64,000 nt of DNA from Myroides marinus (GTDB taxonomy: Bacteria > Bacteroidota > Bacteroidia > Flavobacteriales > Flavobacteriaceae): contig NZ_FNYS01000003.1 of NCBI RefSeq assembly GCF_900109075.1, positions 124,001 through 188,000 of the forward strand, given 5' to 3'. Within the stretch, counting starts at the first letter, position 1. Each line of letters opens with the position of its first letter. The notes beneath the pieces are model-generated. The model had not been told where the DNA came from and made no database searches. It saw only the letters and a program-made list of their open reading frames with translations. A program made the position numbers and the translations under genes. Positions 17,269 to 26,448 of the stretch are shown piece by piece.

Positions 17269-18180
17269 ATGATAATTAATAGAGCAGCTAAAAGAGGCCT
17301 TTTTGAGTTTAATAAAGACCATAATGTAGAAGGATTAATGGTATACGATTTTAAAGAAGACAAATGTATTCGTTTAGATCGATATAAAGATTGGCGTATT
17401 AATGCACTTTCATCAGATGGACAGTATGTTGCTATTAATAAAATATCAGAAACAACTAAAGCTTATAAAACTGACTTTGCTATTGTAAAGGTGGATACAC
17501 AAGAAGAAATATTTATGACTAATAAGTATTGTGTGTATGATGCAGCATTTAGTTTAGAGTCAGATAAAGTATTATTAGTTGTTCATAATAAGAAACCTTT
17601 CTGTTTAGACTTAAAAACAAAAGAAATAACGGCAGAGATGCCTAAAAATATCCGTACATATCAAGGGAGCTTTAATAAAATAACAAATCAATTCATCGCT
17701 CCATCGGAGACTTTAAAAGACACCGTATATTTATTTGACTTTAATTCAGGTGAAACAACGAAGGTAAAGTTTGGATTAAAAGAGAAGATAGGTGGAATGC
17801 AATACCTTAATGATCAGAAGCGCCTAATAGTAATTACAGAGAGTAGTATTATTTATTGTCTAGATGAAAATTATAAAGTAATCTGGAAGACTGATTTTAA
17901 TACGTTGTTTGACTATCCTGTTAGGATAAATGCCTCTCGTGTTTTACAGACAGAGGATAGCAAGTACTTTATGGTTGATGCTTCATCTACAGAAACAAAT
18001 GATTGGGGAGCAGAATATACTCTTGAAGTAGAAACGGGTAAACTAATTAATACAGTAGAAAGCTATCAATATAGAGGTAGAGTACAGGATGTATATTTTG
18101 AGAATAAAGTATTGTTATATACATACTCTACATTAGATGTAGTTACTGGAGAAGTTAAAGAATTGAATCTAAATTTATAG
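17269..18180 (+). CDS. propeller-like protein of unknown function
   Basis: 303 residues, no signal peptide or membrane segment. It reads as repeated short beta-rich units (for example LMVYDFKEDKCIRL, AFSLESDKVLLVV, VYLFDFNSGETTKV, LNDQKRLIVITESS, LEVETGKLINTV), the style of WD40-like or quinoprotein-like beta-propellers. No catalytic motif is visible. It is probably a cytoplasmic scaffold or immunity-like protein; the assignment rests only on the repeat pattern. Confidence 0.65.
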   Translation: MIINRAAKRGLFEFNKDHNVEGLMVYDFKEDKCIRLDRYKDWRINALSSDGQYVAINKISETTKAYKTDFAIVKVDTQEEIFMTNKYCVYDAAFSLESDKVLLVVHNKKPFCLDLKTKEITAEMPKNIRTYQGSFNKITNQFIAPSETLKDTVYLFDFNSGETTKVKFGLKEKIGGMQYLNDQKRLIVITESSIIYCLDENYKVIWKTDFNTLFDYPVRINASRVLQTEDSKYFMVDASSTETNDWGAEYTLEVETGKLINTVESYQYRGRVQDVYFENKVLLYTYSTLDVVTGEVKELNLNL

Positions 18181-18186
18181 AAACAA

Positions 18187-18228
18187 AAAAAGCCTCATTA
18201 GATAAGTATCTTTTGAGGCTTTTCTTTC
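18187..18228 (+). terminator. rho-independent terminator
   Basis: AAAAGCCTCA ... TGAGGCTTTT with a 15-base loop, followed by a T-rich stretch. Confidence 0.85.
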
Positions 18229-18584
18229 TTTCATAGCAATTTAATTTATTTCAATTGTGGGGCAATATTAATTCATTTTGAGAATGTTCAATAACCTCTG
18301 TTGAGATAAATAAAACAAAGACTTTTAGTGTTTAAAAGCAATGCAAATGTAGAAGTAAGGAAATATAAAAGCAATAGTCACTAGGTGTTGTTAACATAAA
18401 GTATACCTTTTGTATATCAGTAAAATCAAGGATTTAAAAAAATGTATTTTGTTTTTTAGTACATTTTGAGATTGTAATTATCTTGTATATAGTTAGATAG
18501 AGGTTTTGTTTGTTTTGTTTTTACGCAAAGTGTAAAATATATTTATTAGACTGTAGTATTTATAAATGTTAAAAATAATTAAGA
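18229..18584. other. intergenic, no gene recognised
   Basis: 356 AT-rich bases before the NUDIX gene. No ORF, RNA structure or TAnnTTTG box convincing enough to name. Confidence 0.5.
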
Positions 18585-18983
18585 ATGTTAAGGGTAACAT
18601 GTGCAATAATTCAGTATAAGGGCAAGGTGTTAGTAGCACAAAGAAGTCAAAATATGCTTCTTCCTTTTAAATGGGAGTTTCCTGGAGGAAAGGTTGAGAT
18701 AGGCGAAAACGATGATAATTGTATTGTAAGAGAGATTAAAGAAGAACTTGATTTAGATATTATCATTAAATCAAGACTAACTTCTGTTGTGCATCATTAT
18801 GAAAGTTTTTCTTTGGAATTAATTCCTTTTATATGTCTTACTAACACACCTGTTTTCCAAAGAAGAGAACATGCACAGATCTTGTGGGTAGAATCTACAG
18901 AATTAAGAAACTATGATTGGGCAGCAGCTGATATACCAATAGTTGAAGAGTATTTAAAACTTATTGGTGGTGGAGTAGAATAA
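18585..18983 (+). CDS. MutT-type NUDIX pyrophosphohydrolase
   Basis: 132-residue nucleoside-triphosphate pyrophosphohydrolase, likely cleaning oxidised nucleotides such as 8-oxo-dGTP. The Nudix box is intact: G35, E41, R49-E50 and E53-E54 (G-x5-E-x7-RE-I-x-EE), with Asp in place of the usual Gly in the EExG position. WEFPGG just before the box and the W of ILWVES near 105 match MutT. Substrate preference cannot be fixed from sequence. It is a single-gene unit with a strong terminator. Confidence 0.88.
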   Translation: MLRVTCAIIQYKGKVLVAQRSQNMLLPFKWEFPGGKVEIGENDDNCIVREIKEELDLDIIIKSRLTSVVHHYESFSLELIPFICLTNTPVFQRREHAQILWVESTELRNYDWAAADIPIVEEYLKLIGGGVE

Positions 18984-19000
18984 TAAAGGCTATAACAAAA

Positions 19001-19032
19001 AAAGAGGATGTCTCTTAAACATCCTCTTTACG
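19001..19032 (+). terminator. rho-independent terminator of NUDIX gene
   Basis: AAAGAGGATGT / ACATCCTCTTT hairpin (19001-19029). A short 85-base unremarkable spacer follows before the convergent outer-membrane gene. Confidence 0.75.
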
Positions 19033-19115
19033 GCCAATTACAGTGCACTGTCATTAATGAAGAAGTTGAAAATAGCGCGCACCTTCATTGACCGGCAGAA
19101 ACATTATGGTTTTTA

Positions 19116-21524
19116 TTATTTGATCACTTTTATAGGAGCATGCCCTTTGTTAATCGTTGTTTCTTCTTGTGAAGTATCATTCTTTTTGTTTTTTCCTCCA
19201 AAGTTGTATGATATACCAAATTTAAAGACTCTCATATCATTCTTTACTGTGAAGTTCGTCAGTTGAGTAGGGTTCTCTAATACTGTAGTTCTTATTCCAC
19301 CAGTTTTAAATAAATCACTAACAGCTAGTGTTGCAGTAAACTTATCATCAAGGAACTTCTTGCTCACTCCTAAACTCACTTCCCCTAATGAGCGATATCT
19401 GAAGTTAGATTCTATACCTCCATTTTGATACCACGCAGTAAGTTCTAGGCTGATATTATGTGGTAACTTAAAGTTGTTATAAGTAAATACTCCTATACTA
19501 TTCTTGTTTTCATTTACTAGATTATTGTCAAATCTCGTGTTGAAGAAATAAACTCCATGGTAGTTCTCCCACCAGTTTATACCTGGTATTGGCATAGATA
19601 GAGAGGCTTGCCACTCACTTCTGTTCTTTCCGTTTACGGTAGTAAAGTATGATTGATCTATACCTTTATTAAAATAGCTGTATAACATAGGATCCGTAAT
19701 ACGACTATATCCTAATGTAAGGTCAATGAAACCTAAGAACTGCTGAGAGACCTCTATATTATTAGAGTATTCAGGTTGTAAGTTAGGATTACCCATTGAG
19801 GTCGTTGTACTGTTTAAGTAACGCACTGCAGGGTTTAGTTTATCATATTCAGGACGTTCTATTCTTCTAGAGTACGATGCCATTACAGAGTAATTCTCAT
19901 TTGCTGTATAAGTTAACTGTACTGTTGGAAATAGAGAGAAATAGTTCTGTTTAACCAACTTTTTGTGATTTAATGTATCTCCACTAATGTGCATATACTC
20001 TCCTCTAAGTCCTGCTGTGATAGCCCATTTATCTAATGTCATGTCGAATGAACCATAGAATGCATGTACCCCAGTTTTATACTCAAACTGACTCTTGCGT
20101 ACTCTATTCACTTCATTTCCATCTATAAGTAAGTTTCTTAGGCGTTCATTAGTTTCTAGTATGGAATAATTGCTTTTTACGCCAAATTCTAGTTTAGCTG
20201 TCGTATTTTCCTTATCCCATAATGGTTTTTGATAATCTGACTTAAAGTAGAATTCCTTTCTATCGCTTGGATACTTATTTTGTTGTTTAGTTAGTAAATC
20301 ATTTGGCTTTAAGACACTTCCGTTGTTTCCATAGATCATATCATTAATATCAGATTTAATGTATATCGTTCCTATAGAAGTTGTCCAGCTCTCCTTCTCA
20401 GTTATCTTCATTTTATAAGATAAATCAGCTGTAAGATTAGTTAATTGATTTTTACTATCATTCTTTTGTACAGATTGTCCTGCCTTAATATTATTTGCTC
20501 CAGATAATACATGAGTATTTACGGTAATAGGTGTATCGTTATAATCAAAAGCAGTTTTTAGGCGTAATACATCGCCTTTGTCAAAGGTTCTAGCAATATC
20601 CAGTTTTATCAGATGTGAACGACTATTCAGAAAAGAGAATTGAGACTGGTTTAGCCATTCCTTATTGATAGAAGATAAGTCTCTTTTTTCGTAGTTTTCT
20701 CTTAATCGATCAGGAGCATAGCTAAATGAGTAAAGGAAGTTGTAATTCCAATTCTCGTTACTATATCCAAGGTTTAAAGAATGGTCAGTACTTACTTTTT
20801 TACTAACTCCTACAGTAGAGTTAACTGTCCCATAAAATCCTTGAACCAACTTTTTTTTAGAGATAATATTAATAACTCCTCCTGTACCAGAGGCATCTAT
20901 ATTAGCAGGGGGTACATTCATAATCTCTATAGATTGTAATGTAGATCCAGGAGTTCCTTTTAGTATCGTTTTTAATTGTTCAGCAGAGAGTTGGGTAGGC
21001 TGTCCATCCATAAGGACAGTCACTCCAGACTTTCCTTTAATTTTCAATTCCCCATTTTGACTAACGGTTACACCAGGTAGTGTCTTTAATACATCATACG
21101 CAGATTGCGTTTTAGCTAGATTACTCTGTTCTATATTCAACATAGCCTTACCAGGAGTTACTTTTAAAGCTTTGCGGTGACTTGTGATCATTACTTCGTC
21201 TAGAATGTTCTCATCAGGAGTCATAATTAGTATTATAGGAGAATTGCTATCAGTGATATCGATTAATTGCTCTAGATCTTTATACCCAATAAAACTACCC
21301 ATTAGTTTATACTTTCCTTTATTCTTAATATCCTTAAAAATAAAGCTACCATCTTCTTCACTTGTTATAAAGTATTCTTCTTTTGGATTGACAGTAGCTT
21401 GTAAGATAAGTGTAGCCCATCCAATAGGAGTAGATTGATTATCTCTAATTGTACCTGTTAACTGAGACTGAGCCCAGATTGGTAGACTCATTGCGAAAAT
21501 GAGTATTAATAGTAGTTTTTTCAT
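19116..21524 (-). CDS. TonB-dependent outer-membrane beta-barrel receptor
   Basis: 802 residues. Signal peptide (MKKLLLILIFAMSLPIWAQ), then a carboxypeptidase-regulatory-like beta-sandwich (LTGTIRDNQSTPIGWATL, about 21-105), a plug domain (residues 110-230, with YDVLKTLPGVTV and GTGGVINIISKK), then a long barrel with the C-terminal beta-signal ending near FKFGISYNFGG. It belongs to the OMP_b-brl_3 branch of TonB-dependent proteins, which often act in metal or peptide uptake. No substrate-binding lipoprotein or SusD is adjacent. A short hydrophilic extension follows the final strand, slightly unusual for a barrel. Confidence 0.9.
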   Translation of the reverse strand: MKKLLLILIFAMSLPIWAQSQLTGTIRDNQSTPIGWATLILQATVNPKEEYFITSEEDGSFIFKDIKNKGKYKLMGSFIGYKDLEQLIDITDSNSPIILIMTPDENILDEVMITSHRKALKVTPGKAMLNIEQSNLAKTQSAYDVLKTLPGVTVSQNGELKIKGKSGVTVLMDGQPTQLSAEQLKTILKGTPGSTLQSIEIMNVPPANIDASGTGGVINIISKKKLVQGFYGTVNSTVGVSKKVSTDHSLNLGYSNENWNYNFLYSFSYAPDRLRENYEKRDLSSINKEWLNQSQFSFLNSRSHLIKLDIARTFDKGDVLRLKTAFDYNDTPITVNTHVLSGANNIKAGQSVQKNDSKNQLTNLTADLSYKMKITEKESWTTSIGTIYIKSDINDMIYGNNGSVLKPNDLLTKQQNKYPSDRKEFYFKSDYQKPLWDKENTTAKLEFGVKSNYSILETNERLRNLLIDGNEVNRVRKSQFEYKTGVHAFYGSFDMTLDKWAITAGLRGEYMHISGDTLNHKKLVKQNYFSLFPTVQLTYTANENYSVMASYSRRIERPEYDKLNPAVRYLNSTTTSMGNPNLQPEYSNNIEVSQQFLGFIDLTLGYSRITDPMLYSYFNKGIDQSYFTTVNGKNRSEWQASLSMPIPGINWWENYHGVYFFNTRFDNNLVNENKNSIGVFTYNNFKLPHNISLELTAWYQNGGIESNFRYRSLGEVSLGVSKKFLDDKFTATLAVSDLFKTGGIRTTVLENPTQLTNFTVKNDMRVFKFGISYNFGGKNKKNDTSQEETTINKGHAPIKVIK

Positions 21525-21557
21525 CTTTTAAAATGGTATTAGCATTTATTTCAAGGG

Positions 21558-21565
21558 CAAATGTA
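21558..21565 (-). promoter_or_regulatory. -7 box of the TonB-dependent receptor gene
   Basis: Minus-strand TACATTTG (TAnnTTTG), 33 bases before the ATG. No clear -33 element. Confidence 0.45.
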
Positions 21566-21778
21566 GAAGGATGTTATTCTTGATTTTTAAAGAATTACAT
21601 TAAATAACTCAATCCTATACTAAAGCCACTCAAACGCATAATTGGACTATGAATGGTTGCTAACAGACAATAAAAAGAATAAAAGATAATTCAGATATTA
21701 AAAATGTCAATTCATGTAATTATCATTTTAAAGAGGTTGTTACAGTGGTACTTTTATAGCTTAATTAACTCAGATATT

Positions 21779-22363
21779 ATGCGTATTAGTAGATATTTAG
21801 ATAAGAAATACCGCCCATCAGCAGGGCGTATTCTAGTGAATGCGTTCAAATCAAAATTATATAAAATACTAGGAACAGAAGAAGAGATTTACGAAGTGTT
21901 ACTAGCATCTTTAGATTCTAAACATATCGTGATAGCTCGTTCAGATGATGGAGAAATAGTTGGGGTAGGAGCGTACCAGTATAAAGGTAAATTCTCTTTA
22001 GATATTACCTTGAGTACGATGATAGAAGTGTATGGGGTATTTAGAGGAATATACAAGATGTTTTTATTGTTAAACTATTTCCCAACTAAACGTGATAGTG
22101 AAGCATTATATGTAGATGCTATTGCGGTAGCAGATAATTATAGAGGACAGGGAATAGGAAAGTTAATATTAGCTGAATTAGAGAAGATAGCTATCGAGAA
22201 TGATTTGAAATATATTACTTTAGATGTCATTAAAGAGAACGATAAGGCAAAGAAGCTATATGAGCAAATAGGCTTTGTAGAAGTCAAATATGAACAATTA
22301 GATAGTAATGTTAGTAATAAACTAGGATTTATCGGCTACTATCATATGTCAAAGAGTAGATAA
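21779..22363 (+). CDS. GNAT family N-acetyltransferase
   Basis: About 194 residues from the ATG at 21779 (MRISRYLDKKYRPS); an upstream start at 21704 in the same frame would add a hydrophobic stretch not expected in this family. The acetyl-CoA loop is VADNYRGQGIGKLIL (Q/R-x-x-G-x-G/A), followed by TLDVIKENDKAKKLYEQIGF, the usual GNAT C-terminal pattern. Substrate unknown. It is 32 bases upstream of a LytS-type kinase and may be co-transcribed with the two-component pair. Confidence 0.85.
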   Translation: MRISRYLDKKYRPSAGRILVNAFKSKLYKILGTEEEIYEVLLASLDSKHIVIARSDDGEIVGVGAYQYKGKFSLDITLSTMIEVYGVFRGIYKMFLLLNYFPTKRDSEALYVDAIAVADNYRGQGIGKLILAELEKIAIENDLKYITLDVIKENDKAKKLYEQIGFVEVKYEQLDSNVSNKLGFIGYYHMSKSR

Positions 22364-22395
22364 GGCTTATAGCTTAAGCTGTCTCAAATTGTAAA

Positions 22396-23463
22396 ATGCT
22401 AAAGAATGTTATGATGGAAGTGGATAAGCTGAAACAGGGTAAAGAGTTGAGATATAAGGTTTGGTTAACATTCTTTGTAGCCATTTTCTTTATTTTCTCT
22501 ATGTACATTATTAGTACAGCAGATCAGTACCAGATTGTATCCTTTGAGAGTGGATATACATTTACAGCAGATATAATCTGGTTTATTGCCATAAGCTGGA
22601 TCGTTACCACATTAGGGATCTTTATCTCTGATAAATTGCCAGTCAAGACTTATTCTATCAGAGAGATTATTCGAGTAGGTATATTACAAGTAATTATTTG
22701 TGTAGTAGTTTTTTTGTTTTTAGTTATTCTTACAGACTATTATTTAATTGATCAGAGTTATGTAGGACGTGATGATTGGTTAGATGCTAGGCAGTTGTTT
22801 TATATAGGGCTTTGTTTAACTGTATTTATTATAGTAATACACAATGGACGAAAACTGATCAAATTATGGAAGGAGTCAGTTTATGAGAATGCTCAGATGA
22901 AAGAAGTCTTATTACAGAGTCAATTAACAGCTTTAAAGACACAGTTGGATCCTCACTTTATGTTTAATAATTACAGTGTATTAGGTAGTTTGATTAAGGA
23001 AGACTCAGCTAAGGCTAGTGAGTTTCTTGAGAAGGTATCAGATGTACAACGTTATCTCTTATGCAATCTAGAATATGATTTAGTGACTCTGGATAATGAA
23101 GTTCAATTCCTTAAAGATTACATTCATTTGATTAAGATTCGCTTTGGAGATAGTATACAGATTAGTATTGATATCACGGAGGAGAAATTATCTAAGTCAA
23201 TACCTCCAATGACTTTACAGTTATTAGTAGAAAATGCCTCAAAACATAATAAAGCCACAAAAAAATGCCCACTCTTTGTTCAGATTTATGAAGAAGGAGA
23301 TTACCTAGTAGTTGAGAATAATATCCAACTACTGAATAACCTTTCTCATTCTTCTAAGGTTGGATTAAATAATATTGTTAAACGATACCACCTCATAGAG
23401 GAAAGAGAAGTCATAATTGACAAGAGTGAACAAGTATTTAAAGTGAAAATTCCATTAATATAA
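22396..23463 (+). CDS. LytS/YehU-type sensor histidine kinase
   Basis: 355 residues with four N-terminal membrane helices (about 20-38, 55-75, 92-112, 133-150) and almost no periplasmic domain, then a His_kinase (LytS) domain: phospho-acceptor in LKTQLDPHFMFNNY, ATP-binding N-box LLVENASKHN and G-box VGLNNIV. The common form of the acceptor motif is NPHFLFN; here Asp replaces Asn. It is followed by its LytTR response regulator after 3 bases. Signal unknown; membrane-embedded sensing is likely. Confidence 0.9.
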   Translation: MLKNVMMEVDKLKQGKELRYKVWLTFFVAIFFIFSMYIISTADQYQIVSFESGYTFTADIIWFIAISWIVTTLGIFISDKLPVKTYSIREIIRVGILQVIICVVVFLFLVILTDYYLIDQSYVGRDDWLDARQLFYIGLCLTVFIIVIHNGRKLIKLWKESVYENAQMKEVLLQSQLTALKTQLDPHFMFNNYSVLGSLIKEDSAKASEFLEKVSDVQRYLLCNLEYDLVTLDNEVQFLKDYIHLIKIRFGDSIQISIDITEEKLSKSIPPMTLQLLVENASKHNKATKKCPLFVQIYEEGDYLVVENNIQLLNNLSHSSKVGLNNIVKRYHLIEEREVIIDKSEQVFKVKIPLI

Positions 23464-23466
23464 GAG

Positions 23467-24225
23467 ATGATAAGAGTACTGATAGTAGAAGATGAACAGT
23501 ATAATGTACAACATCTAATAGGCCTATTAAATGAAATTGATGAGACTGTCGAAATTGTTGCCGTTATCGATGGGGTAGAAGACTGTATAGAATGGTTAGA
23601 ACAAGGTATAGAGGTAGATTTAATCTTTATGGATATTCGTCTTAGTGATGGAGTGTGTTTTGAGATTTTTGATGCTGTTGAAGTAAATATTCCTATTGTG
23701 TTTACAACAGCTTATGATCAATACGCTCTACAAGTATTTAAAGTAAATAGTCTAGACTATTTATTAAAACCTATAAAAAAGAGTGCTCTACAACAGAGCT
23801 TAGAGAAGTTCAAAAAGTTAAATACACTTCAAGTGTATGATAAGCAGATTCTGAATAATCTGACTGATGTTATACAAGGAAGAAAAGAGAATTATAGAAT
23901 GCGTTTTTTACTTAGTAATAACGATAAGTATAAGGTAATACAAACGCAAGATATCGCTTATATCTACACAGAATTTCGATTATCTAAGGCAGTTATGTTT
24001 GATAAGAGTGTCAATATACTTCCTTTTACGATGGAAGAATTAGAGTCAGAGCTTGATTCTAACCGTTTCTTTAGAGCCTCTAGGCAGTTTTTAGTAAGCT
24101 ATGAAAGCATCAAAACAATACAAAACAATCTAAATAGCAAGGTTAGTATTATTCTTTTAGATGACGTAGAAGTAGACCTAAGTAGAGAGAGAACACGCGC
24201 TATAAAGCAGTGGTTAGATACTTAA
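23467..24225 (+). CDS. LytTR family response regulator
   Basis: 252 residues. Receiver domain 1-120 with acidic pocket E8-D9, phospho-acceptor D56 (IFMDIRLSDG), T/S at FTTAYD and Lys in LLKPIKK. C-terminal LytTR DNA-binding domain about 148-250 (YRMRFLLSNNDKYKVI, then RFFRASRQFLVS). Cognate partner of the preceding kinase. Members of this group usually control a nearby or self gene; no LytTR site was identified by eye. Confidence 0.92.
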   Translation: MIRVLIVEDEQYNVQHLIGLLNEIDETVEIVAVIDGVEDCIEWLEQGIEVDLIFMDIRLSDGVCFEIFDAVEVNIPIVFTTAYDQYALQVFKVNSLDYLLKPIKKSALQQSLEKFKKLNTLQVYDKQILNNLTDVIQGRKENYRMRFLLSNNDKYKVIQTQDIAYIYTEFRLSKAVMFDKSVNILPFTMEELESELDSNRFFRASRQFLVSYESIKTIQNNLNSKVSIILLDDVEVDLSRERTRAIKQWLDT

Positions 24226-24433
24226 TGGTTTACAGTTATCGGTTGACGGTTCACAGATTTTGCCTAACGGTATTGTATTTTATGCGGTATCTAAAGTAGA
24301 GACGTAAAACTTTACGTCTACCACAACGCATATCCATAATGATATAGGTAGTGCGAGGCTACGGTATCTGTTGATTTTAGTAATGGAGTTACGAGTGAGA
24401 TTCCTCCTAACGTCGGAATAACAATTGTTGTGT
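24226..24433 (+). repeat. interspersed repeat, copy A (left of the cyclodeaminase gene)
   Basis: Shares a core of about 125 bases with copy B at 25733-25861 in the same orientation: GTATCTAAAGTAGAGAC, then GCATATCCATAA, GATATAGGTAGTGC, TGGAGTTACGAGTGAGATT and CCTCCTAACGTCGGAAT. Copy A carries an extra 24 bases containing a hairpin GACGTAAA/TTTACGTC (24301-24318). It also begins with a TTTACAG...GGTTCACAG module like that seen at 25930-25983. Confidence 0.85.
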
Positions 24434-24471
24434 TTGATTGTTACAAGGAGAAGTTTTTCGAAGATTATATA

Positions 24472-24504
24472 AAAAAACACCTATAAATTTATAGGTGTTT
24501 TTTT
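24472..24504 (-). terminator. terminator of the cyclodeaminase gene, probably bidirectional
   Basis: AAAAAACACCTATAAA / TTTATAGGTGTTTTTT, a perfect hairpin with T runs on both strands. It can also stop read-through from the LytTR gene. Confidence 0.88.
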
Positions 24505-24521
24505 ATCAATATAAGCATTAA

Positions 24522-25508
24522 TTACATCTTGATAGAAGTTCCAAAGTTCTCTTTACAAGCCTTGTCATAGGCATATTTTGCAGTCATTAAATCTTGAATG
24601 GCGATTCCTACATTCTTGAAAACAGTTATTTCAGAATCATTCGATCTCCCTTTAATCTTTCCTAGGATCAAATCGCCTATTTCACCTTTAAAGTTTTCCA
24701 TAGGTAATAAACCTTTCTCTAATGGAACAAGAATATCAGCAGTCGATGAAAAGCAAGATTCTTTGTGATCTACAAATAAAGAAGTATGCATAAAGATATC
24801 TTCAGGTAATTCATGCATAGTAGGACTATATGAACCTGCAGCGTTAATATGTACTCCTTTTTTTAATTGACTGGTTTTGAACAGCGGTTGAGAAGAAGGA
24901 GTGACTGTACAGATAATGTCAACACTAGAAAGTACCTCTAGATTGTCTGCTGCTATGATTTCAACGTTTGACTTTCCTTTGTAGTAATCAATAAATGTTT
25001 GAACAGATTGACTAGTTTTAGAACTACCGAATAAGTATGCTTTTTTAATAGGTCTTTCAGCACATACAGCTTCAAATTGGGTATAAGCTTGCGCTCCTGC
25101 GCCAAATAAGGCTAATACTGATGAATCCTCTCTTGCAAGATAACGAGTTGCTACACCAGATGCTGCTCCTGTTCTTAAAGCAGTAAGATGAGAACCATCG
25201 ATAATCGCTTGAGTAAGATTGTTCTCAGAATCAATTAGTATCACTAACCCTTGTATCGCAGGATGTCCATTAACTCCCCCTTGTTTGCGTATACTTAATA
25301 ATTTAACAGCAGCAGTATTGATATTAGGAACTAAAGAAGGCTTAAAGAAAATATCTAATTCCTGCCCTAATCCAGTAATTACACGATCTGGCATTTCTGC
25401 AGTATTATTAGATAGTTCCACATAAGCATCCACCACAGTTTCTATGGCTTCTTCTATGGAAACTAATTGTTTTAAATCTTCAGAATTTAATACCTTGATT
25501 GTATTCAT
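24522..25508 (-). CDS. ornithine cyclodeaminase / mu-crystallin family protein
   Basis: 328-residue NAD(P)-dependent enzyme. N-terminal substrate domain with ERVITGLGQE-like MPDRVITGLG and KLLSIRKQGG; DGSHLTALRTGAASGVAT carries the Asp and Arg used in family members; the dinucleotide fold begins LALFGAGAQAYTQF near 130. Family members deaminate ornithine to proline, reduce ketimines, or act as alanine dehydrogenase, so the exact reaction is open. It is a lone gene bracketed by two direct copies of the same intergenic repeat, which suggests gain or loss as a unit. An ornithine/alanine-racemase-family gene at 62.8 kb could be metabolically related but is far away. Confidence 0.85.
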   Translation of the reverse strand: MNTIKVLNSEDLKQLVSIEEAIETVVDAYVELSNNTAEMPDRVITGLGQELDIFFKPSLVPNINTAAVKLLSIRKQGGVNGHPAIQGLVILIDSENNLTQAIIDGSHLTALRTGAASGVATRYLAREDSSVLALFGAGAQAYTQFEAVCAERPIKKAYLFGSSKTSQSVQTFIDYYKGKSNVEIIAADNLEVLSSVDIICTVTPSSQPLFKTSQLKKGVHINAAGSYSPTMHELPEDIFMHTSLFVDHKESCFSSTADILVPLEKGLLPMENFKGEIGDLILGKIKGRSNDSEITVFKNVGIAIQDLMTAKYAYDKACKENFGTSIKM

Positions 25509-25689
25509 GTTTTATAGTTTATGTATTAGAAAATAGATTATAGAGTAAACTTCTAAATTAGAAGATACTTATAAATGAGTTTTTTGTTGATTTAATAGAA
25601 AAAGGATGTTTTCTATATAGAATAGAAAAAGTCAATTTATAAAAACCAAAAACAATAGCCAAATCTTTTTTTGGGGGTAAAGAAGGGAA

Positions 25690-25985
25690 GAGTAGTTCAA
25701 AGTTTACAGCGTGTACCGAGAGGCATTGTACTTCATGCAGTATCTAAAGTAGAGACGCATATCCATAACGATATAGGTAGTGCAAGGCTATGGCATCTAT
25801 TGATTTTAGTAATGGAGTTACGAGTGAGATTCCTCCTAACGTCGGAATGACAATCGTTGTGGAAGGGGTCACGGTTATCAGTTCATAGCGTTTGCTTAAT
25901 GGCATTAGGTATATACTGTATGGTATTGTGGTTTACGGTTCACAGTAAGTAAACTGCGAACCGTAAACCGTAAACTGTAAACCAA
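25690..25985 (+). repeat. interspersed repeat, copy B plus GTTTACGG hairpin module
   Basis: 25733-25861 matches copy A in direct orientation. It is followed by a second module in which GGTTTACGGTTCACAGT (25930-25946) and ACTGCGAACCGTAAACC (25953-25969) form a 17-bp stem with one mismatch, then further AAACCGTAAACTGTAAACC units. These mosaics of GATTCCTCC...CGGAATGACAA and TTTACGGTT units look like the small mobile repeats common between genes in this phylum. No transposase. Confidence 0.8.
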
Positions 25986-25995
25986 TAAAACTACT

Positions 25996-26448
25996 TTACT
26001 CTTTCAGTTGTATTGCTAGTATCTCGCCAGTAGCACAGACTACACCGTCAGCTTCTAAAGTCATATCTACCCATACCTTGCGTCCATCTATACTTCTAAG
26101 TTTTCCTTTTAAGACTAATTCTACACCCATAGGAGTAGAGGCTTTAAAATCAACTTTTAATGAAGCTGTCACACATCTCACAGGAATAGTTCCCTCTAGT
26201 GGAATATTATTGTGTTTACATAAGAACGCAGCCGCAGATCCAGTTCCATGACAGTCTAGTAGAGAAGCTATAAGCCCTCCATAAACGCTACCAGGAATAG
26301 CTGTGTATTTAGTGTCAGGAATAAATCGAGCGATAGTTTCTTCTCCTTCTAAGTATGTTTTTAATTGATGTCCATTAGGATTGTTCTTTCCACAGCCATA
26401 GCAGTGTGCTAAGCTTTCAGGGTATAAATCTTGAATTGCTTGTGTCAT
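25996..26448 (-). CDS. PaaI-type hotdog thioesterase
   Basis: 150-residue hotdog-fold acyl-CoA thioesterase-like protein. An N-terminal HCYGCGKNNPNG motif is followed by the hotdog helix region GSVYGGLIASLLDCHGTGSAA, with the Asp/His pair in place of the usual Glu/Asp nucleophile, then the substrate strand VTASLKVDFKASTPMG. Acyl substrate unknown. Its 3' end abuts the repeat module at 25.9 kb without an obvious terminator. Confidence 0.85.
   Translation of the reverse strand: MTQAIQDLYPESLAHCYGCGKNNPNGHQLKTYLEGEETIARFIPDTKYTAIPGSVYGGLIASLLDCHGTGSAAAFLCKHNNIPLEGTIPVRCVTASLKVDFKASTPMGVELVLKGKLRSIDGRKVWVDMTLEADGVVCATGEILAIQLKE

Noticed and set aside
19057..19266. 69-codon plus-strand frame
   Set aside because: Antisense to the 3' end of the TonB-dependent receptor gene.
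24280..24480. Minus-strand frame of 66 codons
   Set aside because: Falls entirely in the interspersed repeat and terminator, no protein pattern.
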